Shown here: positions 55,176 through 64,000 of the stretch, piece after piece
Layout of the letters: each line of letters starts with the position of its first letter
Numbering within the stretch: the stretch's first letter is position 1
NCBI RefSeq assembly: GCF_014654365.1
Contig: NZ_BNAY01000002.1
Location: 682,001-746,000 of the forward strand
Length of the DNA: 64,000 nucleotides
Reading direction: 5' to 3'
From: Amycolatopsis oliviviridis
Lineage (GTDB): Bacteria > Actinomycetota > Actinomycetes > Mycobacteriales > Pseudonocardiaceae
Notes under the pieces: generated by a model
Seen by the model: only the letters and a program-made list of their open reading frames with translations
Databases searched by the model: none
Told to the model about the DNA's origin: nothing
Position numbers and translations under genes: made by a program

Positions 55176-55657
55176 TAGTTCTCCGTTCCTTCCCTGGCTC
55201 CGGCTCCCAGTGTGGCGTGTCCGCCCGTGGAGCCATACCCTCCCTCGCCGCGCTCGGACGACTCGAGTTCGGCGACCTCGACGAACTCGGCCTGTTCGAC
55301 CCGTTGCACGACCAGCTGCGCGATCCGGTCGCCGCGGGTGAGCACGACCTTCTCGGAGAGATCATGGTTGATCAGGCAGACGCGGATCTCACCGCGGTAC
55401 CCGGAGTCGATCGTGCCGGGGGTGTTGACGACCGAGAGGCCGACCCGGGCCGCGAGACCCGACCGCGGATGGACGAAGCCCGCGTAGCCGGGCGGCAGCG
55501 CGATCGCGACGCCCGTCCCGACGACGCCGCGTTCGCCGGGCGCGAGGACGAGATCCGAGGTGGTGACGAGGTCGGCGCCCGCGTCGCCGGGGCGCGCGTA
55601 GGCGGGGAGGGGGACCGAAGGATCGATCCGGGAAAGCAGTACCTGAACGGTGGACAC
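55175..55657 (-). CDS. dut: Deoxyuridine 5'-triphosphate nucleotidohydrolase (dUTPase)
   Basis: A 160-residue trimeric dUTPase that hydrolyses dUTP to dUMP and pyrophosphate, keeping uracil out of DNA. The five motifs are present: [38 protein letters not shown] (catalytic Asp), [11 protein letters not shown] and the C-terminal [15 protein letters not shown] 55657 gives the family length. It is followed by DUF3710 with a one-base overlap and diverges from DUF3093. Confidence 0.96.
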   Translation of the reverse strand: MSTVQVLLSRIDPSVPLPAYARPGDAGADLVTTSDLVLAPGERGVVGTGVAIALPPGYAGFVHPRSGLAARVGLSVVNTPGTIDSGYRGEIRVCLINHDLSEKVVLTRGDRIAQLVVQRVEQAEFVEVAELESSERGEGGYGSTGGHATLGAGAREGTEN

Positions 55658-55681
55658 GGGCGGCGAGACTACCCTGAAGGC

Positions 55682-56182
55682 GTGGGTGAAAGCGTGAACG
55701 CGGCCGAAGGCAGCACCGTCGAGCATTCCGAGCGGCTCTACGTCCCGTGGTGGGGCTGGCCGTTGCCGCTGCTGGGCGGCGGGCTGCTGGCGGCGGAGAT
55801 CGACATGGGCTATCCCGGGCTCCGCGGCTGGCTGCCGTACGTGGTGCTGATCCCCGCGGTGATCGCGCTGATGGTCTCGCTCGGCCGGTCTCGCGTCCGG
55901 GTGACCGGAGGAGCCGAGCCGGAGCTGTGGCTGCGCGACGCGCATCTGCCGCTGAAGTTCGTCGGCGACGTCGAGGTCATCGACAAGGAGGCGAAGCGCA
56001 AGGCTCTCGGCCGCGACGCGGACCCGGCCGCCTTCGTGCTGCACCGGGGCTGGGTCGGCCCGGTCGTGCGGGTCTGGCTCACCGACCCCGACGACCCGAC
56101 GCCGTACTGGCTGTTCAGCACCCGGCACCCGGAGAAGGTGGCGGCGCTGCTGCGCCGGACCGCTTCGAACTCTTCGACCTAG
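55682..56182 (+). CDS. DUF3093 membrane protein
   Basis: A 166-residue protein with two adjacent membrane segments ([20 protein letters not shown] and [18 protein letters not shown]) and a soluble C-terminal part ([40 protein letters not shown]) that is the DUF3093 signature. GTG 55682 or GTG 55694 may be the start; the short divergent gap to dut (24 bp) suggests a leaderless message. Function unknown. A palindromic terminator follows. Confidence 0.82.
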   Translation: MGESVNAAEGSTVEHSERLYVPWWGWPLPLLGGGLLAAEIDMGYPGLRGWLPYVVLIPAVIALMVSLGRSRVRVTGGAEPELWLRDAHLPLKFVGDVEVIDKEAKRKALGRDADPAAFVLHRGWVGPVVRVWLTDPDDPTPYWLFSTRHPEKVAALLRRTASNSST

Positions 56183-56200
56183 GGCGTCCAGGGCATGGGA

Positions 56201-56230
56201 AAGGGGGCCGGCCACGTGGCCGGCCCCCTT
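56201..56230. terminator. Palindromic bidirectional terminator
   Basis: A perfect 15-bp-arm palindrome AAGGGGGCCGGCCAC / GTGGCCGGCCCCCTT with no loop bases, followed by ATTCCTGTTT. Separates the DUF3093 gene from the converging DUF4193 gene. Confidence 0.8.
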
Positions 56231-56283
56231 ATTCCTGTTTAGACCCCGAAACCCCTGTCGCGCCGTCCCCTGTGCCCGTAGGC

Positions 56284-56592
56284 TCAGGCGCAGTCGCGGC
56301 AGATGAGCCGTCCGCCACTCTCCTCCGCCAGCCTGCTGCGGTGATGCACCAGGAAACAGACGGAGCAGGTGAACTCGTCGGCCTGCTTGGGCACGACCTT
56401 GACGGTCAGGTCCTCCCCGGAAAGTCCGGAGAGGTCCGCGCCCGGCAGCTCGAAGTTCTCGGCGGTCGCGTCCTCGTCGACGTCCACGACGCCGGACTGG
56501 TTTTCGTTGCGCCGTGCCTTCAGCTCTTCCAACGAGTCTTCGGCCAGCTCGTCGGCTTCGCTGCGGCGCGGAGCGTCGTAGTCGGTCGCCAT
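56284..56592 (-). CDS. DUF4193 zinc-ribbon protein
   Basis: A 102-residue acidic protein (DUF4193). The N-terminal half ([20 protein letters not shown]) is charged and probably helical; the C-terminus has [18 protein letters not shown] and ICRDC, a four-Cys zinc-ribbon-like site. ATG 56592. Conserved in actinomycetes between dut and cei; Rv2699c counterpart as I recall. It may bind a protein or RNA polymerase, but function is unknown. Confidence 0.84.
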   Translation of the reverse strand: MATDYDAPRRSEADELAEDSLEELKARRNENQSGVVDVDEDATAENFELPGADLSGLSGEDLTVKVVPKQADEFTCSVCFLVHHRSRLAEESGGRLICRDCA

Positions 56593-57044
56593 TAGTCCCT
56601 CACCCCTGCGATGCTTCGATGTCAGATGGCCCGGACCCGCGAGCGCGCGGCTCGTGAGTCCTTCGTGCCGCTGGTTAACGTCCCAGCGCCCCTGTTTGTG
56701 CCCGGCTGGGCAGTGAGCGAGGTCTCTCTTTTGCGCCTCTTACTGCCGCCTGAGCCCGCGAAGGGTAGCTCACCTCGATACCGGCTCTGCAACGAGTCAG
56801 ACATTGCCGCGATTACGTCACCCAACAGGGGGAACGCCGTGTCAAGACGCCTGTCGTCCGAATGGGTTGCCCCCGGGTCGGGTACCTCACCCCTTGGGCC
56901 CGGCCGCTTGCCCGGAGTGGCCATCGCGTGGTGCTATCCGGAGGCCCGCGCCGATCACCTCCGCCGCAACGCATAGGCTGATCGGACACGATGGTGAGAT
57001 GAAGCACCGTCCGGGGATCCGGGCTTTGGGGAAGGGACTGGCAG
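56593..57044. other. 452-bp gap between DUF4193 and cei
   Basis: Divergent genes flank it, so it should hold two promoters. No RNA gene or convincing coding frame is seen; a 45-codon GTG frame near 56838 has no recognisable family. Several short palindromic stretches (CGGGTCGGGTACC, CCCTTGGGCCC) are present without clear function. Confidence 0.5.
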
Positions 57045-57728
57045 GTGGCGTCGGGGAACGGCATCGGGGACCGCGGGGCGAGGCCGTATCGCAAGCACAA
57101 GCCGCTGCCCGCGCTCATCGTGATCGGGGTGCTGGCACTCGGCGCGGTCATCGTCTGGGTGAACGTCGTGGCGAGCAACGCCGACATCGACGCCAAGATC
57201 CAGTGCACTCCTCCGCCCATCCCTCAGGAGGGCGTCACGTACACGCCGCTGGCGCACGACGGCCTCGACGACCGCGCGCCGGTGCCGCCGGACAAGGTCG
57301 CCCTCCAGGTGCTCAACGGCTCCCAGGTCCGCGGCCAGGGCGGCATCGCCACCAACACGCTCCGGGAACTGGGCTTCAGCCAGATCCTCGACCCGGCCAG
57401 CGACCCGGCCTACAAGAACGCCGAGGCCAAATGCCGCGGCCAGATCCGCTTCGGCGAGAACGGCGCGGCCGCGGCCCGCACGCTGAGCCTGGTGGTCCCG
57501 TGCGCCGAACTGGTGAAGGACAACCGCAAGGACGCTTCGGTCACGCTCACCACCGGCACCCTGCTCGGCGACATCCGCCCGAAGGCGGAGGCCCGCAAGG
57601 TCCTCGACCAGCTCACGCAGTGGTCGAAGGCGCAGCAGGGCAGCGGCGGCGGTGAGCAGTCGGCGGGCGGCGGCGCCCCGGTGATCGACCAGGCGCTGCT
57701 GAAGGCCGCGCGCGAAGCTCCCTGCTGA
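57045..57728 (+). CDS. cei: Envelope integrity protein Cei (LytR_C domain)
   Basis: A 227-residue membrane-anchored protein. One segment (LPALIVIGVLALGAVIVWVN) anchors it, with the rest outside. The LytR C-terminal-like domain covers about 85-190 (VALQVLNGSQVRGQGGIATN, then LRELGFSQI and later RTLSLVVPCAELVKDNRK). Two Cys (KIQCT and AKCRG) and VPC may form disulfides. GTG start with GGCAGGTGG. Named after Rv2700 by position and domain. The gene converges on suhB across a perfect hairpin. Confidence 0.85.
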   Translation: MASGNGIGDRGARPYRKHKPLPALIVIGVLALGAVIVWVNVVASNADIDAKIQCTPPPIPQEGVTYTPLAHDGLDDRAPVPPDKVALQVLNGSQVRGQGGIATNTLRELGFSQILDPASDPAYKNAEAKCRGQIRFGENGAAAARTLSLVVPCAELVKDNRKDASVTLTTGTLLGDIRPKAEARKVLDQLTQWSKAQQGSGGGEQSAGGGAPVIDQALLKAAREAPC

Positions 57729-57737
57729 CCCACCCTC

Positions 57738-57798
57738 AAGCGCTATGAAGGACGCTTTCATTGCAAATTTTGCTATGAAAGCGTCCTTCATAGCGCTT
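57738..57798. repeat. Perfect 24-bp inverted repeat, ATGAAGG-type hairpin
   Basis: Arms 57738-57761 and 57775-57798 are fully complementary, starting AAGCGCTATGAAGGACGCTT; the 13-nt loop also contains GCAAA/TTTTGC that could extend pairing. It lies 9 bp after the cei stop and 8 bp before the suhB stop. Same family as 24704-24760. Confidence 0.9.
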
Positions 57799-57806
57799 AC
57801 CGGAGC

Positions 57807-58625
57807 TCAGATCGTGCCCACGCCCGACTCGAGCAGCGCCTGACGCAATGGCGCACCGATCGACGGCGCCACCGCGAACGTCGCGTCCGGCCCCAGTTCG
57901 GCGTCCTCCCCCGGCAGCGACACCAGCGCGCCCGCCTCGGCGGCGATGAGCGCGCCGGCGGCCCAGTCCCACCGTCCGAGGCCGTGCTCGACGTAGGCGT
58001 CCAGCCAGCCCGCGGCGACCGCGCACAGGTCCAGTGAGGCGGCCCCGTTGCGCCGGACGTCGCGCACCCGCGTCGCCAGTTCGGCGACGAACCGGGCCTG
58101 CTTCGTCCGCCGTTCGACCTTGTAGGCGAACCCGGTACCGACGAGCGTCAAATCCAGCCGGGAAGGGGCGTTGACCGACAGCGGCCGCCCGTCGAGGAAC
58201 GCGCCCTGCCCGCGCGCGGCGGTCCAGCGGCGCCCGCTGACCGGTTCGACGACGGCGCCCGCCACCGACACCCCGCCGACCTGCGCGGCCACCGACACGG
58301 CGAACCACGGCAGCCCGTAGAGGAAGTTCACCGTCCCGTCGATCGGGTCGACCACCCAGGTCACCCCGTCGCCGGCGGTCCCGCCGTGCTCCTCGCCGAG
58401 CACGGCGTCGCCCGGGCGCAGTTCGGCGAGCCGGGCGCGCACCAGCCGTTCCGACTCGTGGTCCACGGCGGTCACCACGTCGGTGTCGGCGGATTTGGTG
58501 TCCACCCGCACCTCGCGGCCCGCGTTCATCCCGGTCCAGGCCTCGTGGACCAGCTCGGCGGCCTCGCCCGCGACACGCTCGGCGACACTCTTCAGCAACG
58601 TCTCGTCAACTCCCACGTCCGCCAT
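57807..58625 (-). CDS. suhB: Inositol monophosphatase family protein
   Basis: A 272-residue magnesium-dependent phosphatase of the inositol monophosphatase family. Metal motifs are intact: [20 protein letters not shown] then [21 protein letters not shown], and the C-terminal [19 protein letters not shown] 58625; a GTG three codons later is also possible. It diverges from ppgK by 43 bp. Substrate could be inositol-1-phosphate for phosphatidylinositol, or another sugar phosphate. Confidence 0.9.
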   Translation of the reverse strand: MADVGVDETLLKSVAERVAGEAAELVHEAWTGMNAGREVRVDTKSADTDVVTAVDHESERLVRARLAELRPGDAVLGEEHGGTAGDGVTWVVDPIDGTVNFLYGLPWFAVSVAAQVGGVSVAGAVVEPVSGRRWTAARGQGAFLDGRPLSVNAPSRLDLTLVGTGFAYKVERRTKQARFVAELATRVRDVRRNGAASLDLCAVAAGWLDAYVEHGLGRWDWAAGALIAAEAGALVSLPGEDAELGPDATFAVAPSIGAPLRQALLESGVGTI

Positions 58626-58668
58626 GTCACCACATCCGGTTAAAGTCTCCGAGGCAGGCTTCTGAATC

Positions 58669-59454
<786 letters not shown>

Positions 59455-59699
59455 CGCGACCAGGCTGACATCCACGCCACGGATGTCACTTCGGCGGGTC
59501 GCACGGCGTGTCGCGCCCGCCGGGTGGTGGGTTGCGCCGCGACGCTGTCACGTATCGTCGTTACAATGGAACACGGCCCACGGCGGCGGCACCCATGAGA
59601 TCGAGGGAAACCGCAGGCCGAGGGGTGTTCCCCGAATTTGAGGCAGCCGAGACCATCACGCCTCGGCTCGTCATGATCGACCGCTGCGAAAGGGCGTAA
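59455..59699. promoter_or_regulatory. sigA upstream region
   Basis: Contains TACAAT (59562-59567), a good -10 sequence, with no clear -35 at normal spacing. A leader of about 130 nt then precedes the GTG. No hairpin terminator after ppgK was found here. Confidence 0.4.
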
Positions 59700-61100
59700 G
59701 TGGCAGCCGCAAGAACCGCAACCCGAAGCGGGACGAAGACAGCGACCGCAGCCGGCGAGCCGGCCGACGAGGCAGCCACCGACGCGGCGAAGCCCGCGGC
59801 GCGCAAGACCGCCGCCAAGGCGGCCGGCGCGAAGAAGGCCCCGGCGAAGAAGGCTCCGGCCAAGAAACCCACCACCAAGGGTGCCAAGACCGAAGACGGC
59901 GATCCGGAAGACGGTCCCGGCGACCTCGACGAAGCCGACCTCGAAACCCCGGATCTGTCCGACCTCGAAGAAGTCGAGGTGGACGTCGTCGACGCTTCCG
60001 TCACCGAGGAGACGGAAGAGGACGCGGAGTCCGAGGAGGACGTCGAAGAGACGCCCGCCCGCGGTCGCCGCACGTCGACCGACAAGAACGCCGGAAAGTC
60101 CTCCGACAACCCGGACTTCGTCTGGGACGAGGAGGAGTCCGAGGCGCTGCGCCAGGCCCGCAAGGACGCCGAGCTCACCGCTTCGGCCGACTCGGTCCGC
60201 GCGTACCTCAAGCAGATCGGCAAGGTCGCCCTGCTGAACGCCGAGGAGGAGGTGGAGCTCGCCAAGCGCATCGAGGCCGGGCTCTACGCCGCCGAGCGCG
60301 TCCGCAACGCCGAGGAGGAGGGCGAGAAGCTCGTCACCCAGATGCGGCGCGACCTCAAGTGGATCGTGCGCGACGGTGAGCGGGCGAAGAACCACCTCTT
60401 GGAGGCGAACCTCCGGCTCGTGGTCTCGCTGGCCAAGCGCTACACCGGCCGCGGCATGGCGTTCCTGGACCTGATCCAGGAAGGCAACCTCGGCCTGATC
60501 CGCGCGGTCGAGAAGTTCGACTACACCAAGGGCTACAAGTTCTCCACGTACGCCACCTGGTGGATCCGGCAGGCGATCACCCGCGCGATGGCCGACCAGG
60601 CCCGCACCATCCGTATCCCGGTGCACATGGTCGAGGTCATCAACAAGCTCGGCCGTATACAGCGCGAACTGCTGCAGGACCTCGGTCGCGAGCCCACTCC
60701 CGAAGAGCTCGCGAAGGAAATGGACATCTCCCCGGAGAAGGTCCTCGAGATCCAGCAGTACGCCCGCGAGCCGATCTCGCTCGACCAGACCATCGGCGAC
60801 GAGGGCGACTCGCAGCTCGGTGACTTCATCGAGGACTCCGAGGCCGTCGTCGCGGTCGACGCGGTGTCGTTCACGCTGCTGCAGGACCAGCTCCAGTCGG
60901 TGCTGCAGACGCTGTCCGAACGTGAGGCGGGTGTGGTGCGGCTGCGGTTCGGCCTCACCGACGGCCAGCCGCGCACGCTCGACGAGATCGGCCAGGTGTA
61001 CGGGGTGACCCGTGAGCGCATCCGGCAGATCGAGTCGAAGACGATGTCGAAGCTGCGTCACCCGTCGCGTTCGCAGGTGCTGCGCGACTACCTGGACTGA
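59700..61100 (+). CDS. sigA: Primary RNA polymerase sigma factor
   Basis: A 466-residue group 1 sigma factor. The first 130 residues are the Lys/Ala-rich and then acidic extension typical of actinobacterial SigA/HrdB. Region 1.2 ([20 protein letters not shown]), region 2 ([40 protein letters not shown] with [14 protein letters not shown]) for -10 recognition, region 3, and region 4.2 ([20 protein letters not shown]) for the -35 are intact. GTG start. It directs housekeeping transcription. An intrinsic terminator follows. Confidence 0.97.
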   Translation: MAAARTATRSGTKTATAAGEPADEAATDAAKPAARKTAAKAAGAKKAPAKKAPAKKPTTKGAKTEDGDPEDGPGDLDEADLETPDLSDLEEVEVDVVDASVTEETEEDAESEEDVEETPARGRRTSTDKNAGKSSDNPDFVWDEEESEALRQARKDAELTASADSVRAYLKQIGKVALLNAEEEVELAKRIEAGLYAAERVRNAEEEGEKLVTQMRRDLKWIVRDGERAKNHLLEANLRLVVSLAKRYTGRGMAFLDLIQEGNLGLIRAVEKFDYTKGYKFSTYATWWIRQAITRAMADQARTIRIPVHMVEVINKLGRIQRELLQDLGREPTPEELAKEMDISPEKVLEIQQYAREPISLDQTIGDEGDSQLGDFIEDSEAVVAVDAVSFTLLQDQLQSVLQTLSEREAGVVRLRFGLTDGQPRTLDEIGQVYGVTRERIRQIESKTMSKLRHPSRSQVLRDYLD

Positions 61101-61118
61101 TCCCAGGCTCACGGAAGA

Positions 61119-61149
61119 CCCCGTCACCGGATTCGGTGGCGGGGTTTTT
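61119..61149 (+). terminator. Intrinsic terminator of sigA
   Basis: 10-bp stem CCCCGTCACC / GGTGGCGGGG (61119-61128, 61135-61144) with one wobble pair, a 6-nt loop and TTTTT. Confidence 0.88.
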
Positions 61150-61162
61150 CGCGTCCGGTGTC

Positions 61163-61368
61163 GATTCGCGGCCCGCCCGCCCGACGGGCACCCGCCGGTC
61201 CCGCAACCTGGCCGGGAACCCGGCGTGCGCCGTTTCGGTGCGCCTGCGCGGTATCGACCTCACGCTGGAGGGTGAGGCGCACCGGGTCACCGCCTCACCC
61301 TGCGCCGCGCCATCGGCGTCGCGGGCGCCGAACCGCACGGCGCCACCCGCTGGGACTTCGCCCCCTAG
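61163..61368 (+). pseudogene. Remnant of a pyridoxamine 5'-phosphate oxidase-like (PPOX) gene
   Basis: In one frame, TGTRRSRNLAGNPACAVSVR and GIDLTLEGEAHRVT match the core of PPOX flavin split-barrel proteins (TRR.RNL..NP and VEGEA.RV). After about 61294 the match moves to another frame, LRRAIGVAGAEPHGATRWDF, like the ATRWRF-type C-termini of the family, and stops at TAG 61366-61368. The N-terminus is missing. Frame shift plus truncation indicate a decayed gene. Confidence 0.65.
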
Positions 61369-61400
61369 AACGCATTTAGAGGACGAAATGCGTTCTAGGG
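61363..61400. repeat. Inverted CGCATTTAG-family hairpin
   Basis: Perfect 15-bp arms CCCTAGAACGCATTT (61363-61377) and 61386-61400 around AGAGGACG. The outer CTAG supplies the stop of the PPOX remnant on one strand and the TAG stop of the secreted protein gene on the other. Confidence 0.85.
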
Positions 61401-62594
61401 ACGGCCGGTCAGCGTCGTCCACGGGACGTGCACGGTCACCCGTTCCCGCAGCTGCTCGTTCATCAGCCACAGCTCCCCCGTGGCGGGCCAGTACGACAGG
61501 TTCTGCGAGTTCACCGGCGCCTTGCCGCTCAGCCTCGACGTCGAGGTGCCGCCGACCCCGCCGTGCAGGCACGACGGATGATCGCCCGCCACCCCGGCGT
61601 ACTCCGGGCAGACGCCGGTCATCACGAAATACCCGTTGCGCGCCACCGCTCCCTGCATGCCCCACACCGGCGACACGAACCCTTCCTTCGCGTGCACGGT
61701 CCCGTCGGCCGACACCTGGGGCAGGCCGGTCGTGCGGTCGAACGGCCACCGCAGGACGCGGCTGCCCGCCGCGTTGGAGAGGTGTTCGGAGGTCACGATC
61801 GAGCCGTCGCTGTGGTCGAACGACATCGTCGAGAGACACGGGCGCGGCCCGGGGGCGTTGGTGCAGGCGCCGCCGCCGGGATACCAGTACGCGCCGATCT
61901 GCGGCATCGCGTAGTCGTAGAACGCCGCGTGGTACTTGCCGTCCGGGCCCTTCCCGACGACGCCGGAGCTGTCGTCGACCTTCCAGAAGTGCGTCGTGTC
62001 GAAGACCCGCACCACTCCCCCGGTGGTCGCGACGAACAGCCGGTTCCCGATCCAGGTCATGCCGTGCCCGTGGCCCTGCACGACGGCGAAGTTGTCGTCC
62101 GACGTCGGTTCGACGAGCAGCACATGCCGGTAACCCAAGCCGGTCGCGTCCACAAAGGACAGACGGACCATGGTGTCGCCGGGGGTGTGCCAGGACGTCG
62201 CCACGACCCGCTTGCCGCCGACCTTCCCGGTCGCCGCGTCGGCGTCGCCGGAACCGGTCAGTCCTTGCGGGATCCAGTCGTTGGTCTTGTCGTCATTGGC
62301 GTCCTCCCAGCAGAAGCCCGCCGGTTTCAGCGCCGCCGCGAGATACGTGCCGTGGCACAGCGGCCGCGCCTTCCGGTTCGCCGACGACAGGATCTCCGGC
62401 AGGCCACGCGCCGGGAGTTTCTTCTCCAGCGCAGCGATCCGCGCGCCGTAGGTGTCGAAGGTCGATCCGGACGTCCAGCGGAAGCCGTCGACCGTGGCCG
62501 CGTCCATCCGGGGGAAGGCGGCCGCGGCGGAGGCGACCCCGGGGATGAGCGCGAACACCAGCAGGAGCGAAGCGAGAAGTCCCAGCCTCTTCAT
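61395..62594 (-). CDS. Secreted protein of unknown function
   Basis: A 399-residue exported protein. The signal peptide MKRLGLLASLLLVFALIPGV ends near ASAAAAF. The mature part is beta-rich, with four or more Cys (PLCHGTY, AGFCWEDANDD, GGACTNAPGPRPCLS, GVCPEYAG) and repeated short strands such as RLFVATTGGVVRVFDTTHFW and AVARNGYFVMTGVCPEY, suggestive of a beta-propeller (inference). ATG 62594. No enzymatic motif recognised. Similar proteins occur in streptomycetes and relatives, I believe, as uncharacterised secreted proteins. Confidence 0.75.
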   Translation of the reverse strand: MKRLGLLASLLLVFALIPGVASAAAAFPRMDAATVDGFRWTSGSTFDTYGARIAALEKKLPARGLPEILSSANRKARPLCHGTYLAAALKPAGFCWEDANDDKTNDWIPQGLTGSGDADAATGKVGGKRVVATSWHTPGDTMVRLSFVDATGLGYRHVLLVEPTSDDNFAVVQGHGHGMTWIGNRLFVATTGGVVRVFDTTHFWKVDDSSGVVGKGPDGKYHAAFYDYAMPQIGAYWYPGGGACTNAPGPRPCLSTMSFDHSDGSIVTSEHLSNAAGSRVLRWPFDRTTGLPQVSADGTVHAKEGFVSPVWGMQGAVARNGYFVMTGVCPEYAGVAGDHPSCLHGGVGGTSTSRLSGKAPVNSQNLSYWPATGELWLMNEQLRERVTVHVPWTTLTGRP

Positions 62595-62640
62595 GCCCGC
62601 GAGCCTTCCCGCCGCGCGCATACTTTCGATACAAACCGCG

Positions 62641-62859
62641 TCAGGACACCGAAAGTCCGCGCTCGGCCAGGGAATTCTCGACGCGCAGCCGTTCGATCCC
62701 GCGGTCGAAACCCTCCGGCAGTTCATCCAGCCGATGGTCGACCTCGACCTCCCGGCAGGCCTGGACGAGCAGCGCGTCGGGCACTTTCAGCGCGCACCAG
62801 AAAAGCACCGACGGCGCCACGGCGACAACGGTGTACAGCGCGACAGGCCCGGTGGCCAC
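62641..62859 (-). CDS. Small hypothetical protein with one membrane segment
   Basis: A 72-residue frame from a GTG. Residues 3-24 (TGPVALYTVVAVAPSVLFWC) form a hydrophobic segment; the rest is charged (CREVEVDHRLDELPEGFDRG). No family is recognised. It diverges from the methyltransferase gene and precedes the secreted protein gene on the same strand. Weak ribosome site; real coding is likely but not certain. Confidence 0.5.
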   Translation of the reverse strand: MATGPVALYTVVAVAPSVLFWCALKVPDALLVQACREVEVDHRLDELPEGFDRGIERLRVENSLAERGLSVS

Positions 62860-62923
62860 GACTTCAGGGTAATCCCCGAGCGGAGCACCGGAGAACCCGC
62901 GAATCCGGGCTATATTCGCGGCT

Positions 62924-63724
62924 GTGCTGACCGAGAGCTACCGCTACCCGGACACCGGCGACCACGTCACCGGGATGTTCATCCGACGGCACGAGCCCTA
63001 TGACGGCTACTGGACGGCCAGCGAAGACCGCGCGCTCGGGAAGGTCGCCGAACAGCTCACCGCGCCCCTCGGGCGCCGCGAAGAGGTCAAGGCACTCGAT
63101 GCCGGTTGCGGGGAAGGCAGGCTCCTCCCCTGGGTCGCCCGGTTCTCCGCCGACGTCACCGCCGCGGACCCCGACCCGGACAGGCTGGCGAAAGCCCGCG
63201 AGACCGTCATCGAGGACACGAAGCTGTCCTTCGCCGTCTCGCCGATCACCGAACTCGACGGCGGACCGTACGACCTCGTGGTGTGCAGTCACGTCGTCCA
63301 GCACGTGCCCACACCGGACGTCGCGCCGATCCTGCGGCGGCTGGCCGAGGTCACCGCACCCGGCGGGGCACTGGTCCTGGCCCACAGCCGGTCGCCGATC
63401 GGGCGGGGCGCGTTCAGTCTCGACAGCGTCGAAGCCGGCGGTGTGGTCCGGTCCCGCCGCGTGTCGCGCGAAGAGTTCGACAAGGCGCTGCGAGAGGGCA
63501 GCGGCCCGGCGCTCCCGGTGCGTTACCTCGACCCGGCGGAGATCGCCGCGGAAGCCGCCGAAGCGGGCTGGCGCACCGAGTGGGAGTGGACCTACCACGT
63601 CCTCGACGACCTCGGGCCCGCCGACGAGCACATCGACCGCGACGAACTGGTCAACGCCTCCGGCCCGCTGCGCCGCCACCTCGGCCGGGACCTGATCACC
63701 CTGCTGCGCCGCGCACCCGCATGA
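62924..63724 (+). CDS. Class I SAM-dependent methyltransferase
   Basis: A 266-residue methyltransferase with a Rossmann SAM-binding domain: motif I VKALDAGCGEGRLLPWVARF, the acidic ribose-binding segment VTAADPDPDRLAKARE, motif II YDLVVCSHVVQHVPTPD and motif III APGGALVLAHSR. The C-terminal 90 residues could shape the substrate site. GTG start. It overlaps the next gene by 4 bp. Substrate unknown. Confidence 0.85.
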   Translation: MLTESYRYPDTGDHVTGMFIRRHEPYDGYWTASEDRALGKVAEQLTAPLGRREEVKALDAGCGEGRLLPWVARFSADVTAADPDPDRLAKARETVIEDTKLSFAVSPITELDGGPYDLVVCSHVVQHVPTPDVAPILRRLAEVTAPGGALVLAHSRSPIGRGAFSLDSVEAGGVVRSRRVSREEFDKALREGSGPALPVRYLDPAEIAAEAAEAGWRTEWEWTYHVLDDLGPADEHIDRDELVNASGPLRRHLGRDLITLLRRAPA

Positions 63725-64000
63725 CCGCGCTGCTCCTCACCTTCGCCTGGGCCGTCCCGCTGTCCGAGAAGGAGGCGGAGCTGGTGCTGGACGGCGGCCG
63801 GGACCGGGGGCTGCTGGTCCACCTCGACGGGAAGCTCGGCGAGGAGTGGACGGCCGCGGAGGACTTCCTCGCCAGTTACACCACCCCGCCGCGACGCCGG
63901 GTGCTGCGCAAACGCACCGGCGGCTCGCGGCTGTCGATCCGGATCGGCGCGGTCAGCCTGCCGTGCGAACTCGTCGTCACCTGGCATCCGGCCTATCACG
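63721..64000 (+). CDS. Unknown gene, truncated by the window end
   Basis: An ATG overlapping the methyltransferase stop (ATGA) opens a frame with no stop to the window edge (93 codons). It starts MTALLLTFAWAVPLSEKEAE and contains EEWTAAEDFLASYTTPPRRR. Codon use is host-like and the 4-bp overlap indicates a genuine downstream gene of the same operon. No family recognised. Confidence 0.65.
   Translation, partial: MTALLLTFAWAVPLSEKEAELVLDGGRDRGLLVHLDGKLGEEWTAAEDFLASYTTPPRRRVLRKRTGGSRLSIRIGAVSLPCELVVTWHPAYH

Noticed and set aside
56611..56976. 121-codon frame between DUF4193 and cei
   Set aside because: No homology features, poor codon pattern and no ribosome site; more likely promoter DNA.

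Overview
This is a chromosomal segment of a high-GC actinomycete, most likely Amycolatopsis or a close Pseudonocardiaceae relative. Codon use is strongly GC-biased, and many genes start with GTG and overlap by 4 bp (ATGA/GTGA). The primary sigma factor is of the actinobacterial type. From memory of the Mycobacterium tuberculosis map, the backbone genes appear in the same order and orientation as Rv2676c-Rv2678c, Rv2680-Rv2682c and Rv2689c-Rv2703. The genus is an inference.

Backbone, left part (0.1-8.2 kb): a CaiB-type CoA transferase and the haem genes hemE-hemY-hemQ on the minus strand, diverging from a DUF3000 gene. A LuxR-type response regulator and an RNase D/HRDC protein follow.

Accessory block 1 (8.2-37.7 kb) sits between rnd and dxs. 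It holds a guanidine/urea assimilation operon (TetR regulator, APC permease, two DUF1989 proteins, a 1188-aa biotin carboxylase and allophanate hydrolase). Next come a VanY-like carboxypeptidase facing a class A beta-lactamase, a fadA-fadB beta-oxidation pair with an intrinsic terminator, a Tat-exported PHP-domain protein, an aldo/keto reductase and a two-component system. A PucR regulator then diverges from an operon that reads as the lower arginine-transaminase route: SSS transporter, guanidinobutyrase-type ureohydrolase, 2-ketoarginine-decarboxylase-like TPP enzyme, aldehyde dehydrogenase and NCS1 permease. The block ends with an SDR/TetR pair and a DJ-1 gene remnant.

After dxs comes accessory block 2 (39.7-47.7 kb): a choline to glycine betaine operon (betB, permease, choline oxidase), a DUF1062 protein, a DUF222/HNH (13E12-like) protein, a GNAT acetyltransferase, and a two-gene unit whose first gene is a 30-residue zinc-ribbon-like miniprotein.

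Backbone, right part (47.9-61.1 kb): a TrmA-type RNA methyltransferase, an APC permease, two TrkA potassium-channel subunits, DUF3159, an OB-fold protein, an alpha/beta hydrolase, DUF3710, dut, DUF3093, DUF4193, cei, suhB, ppgK and sigA. A PPOX-family remnant, a secreted protein, a small unknown, a methyltransferase and an incomplete gene close the window.

The most distinctive non-genic feature is a set of long, often perfect, intergenic hairpins in at least three sequence families. All lie 3' of genes and none lies in a divergent promoter region. No tRNA, rRNA, CRISPR array, insertion sequence or prophage was seen.
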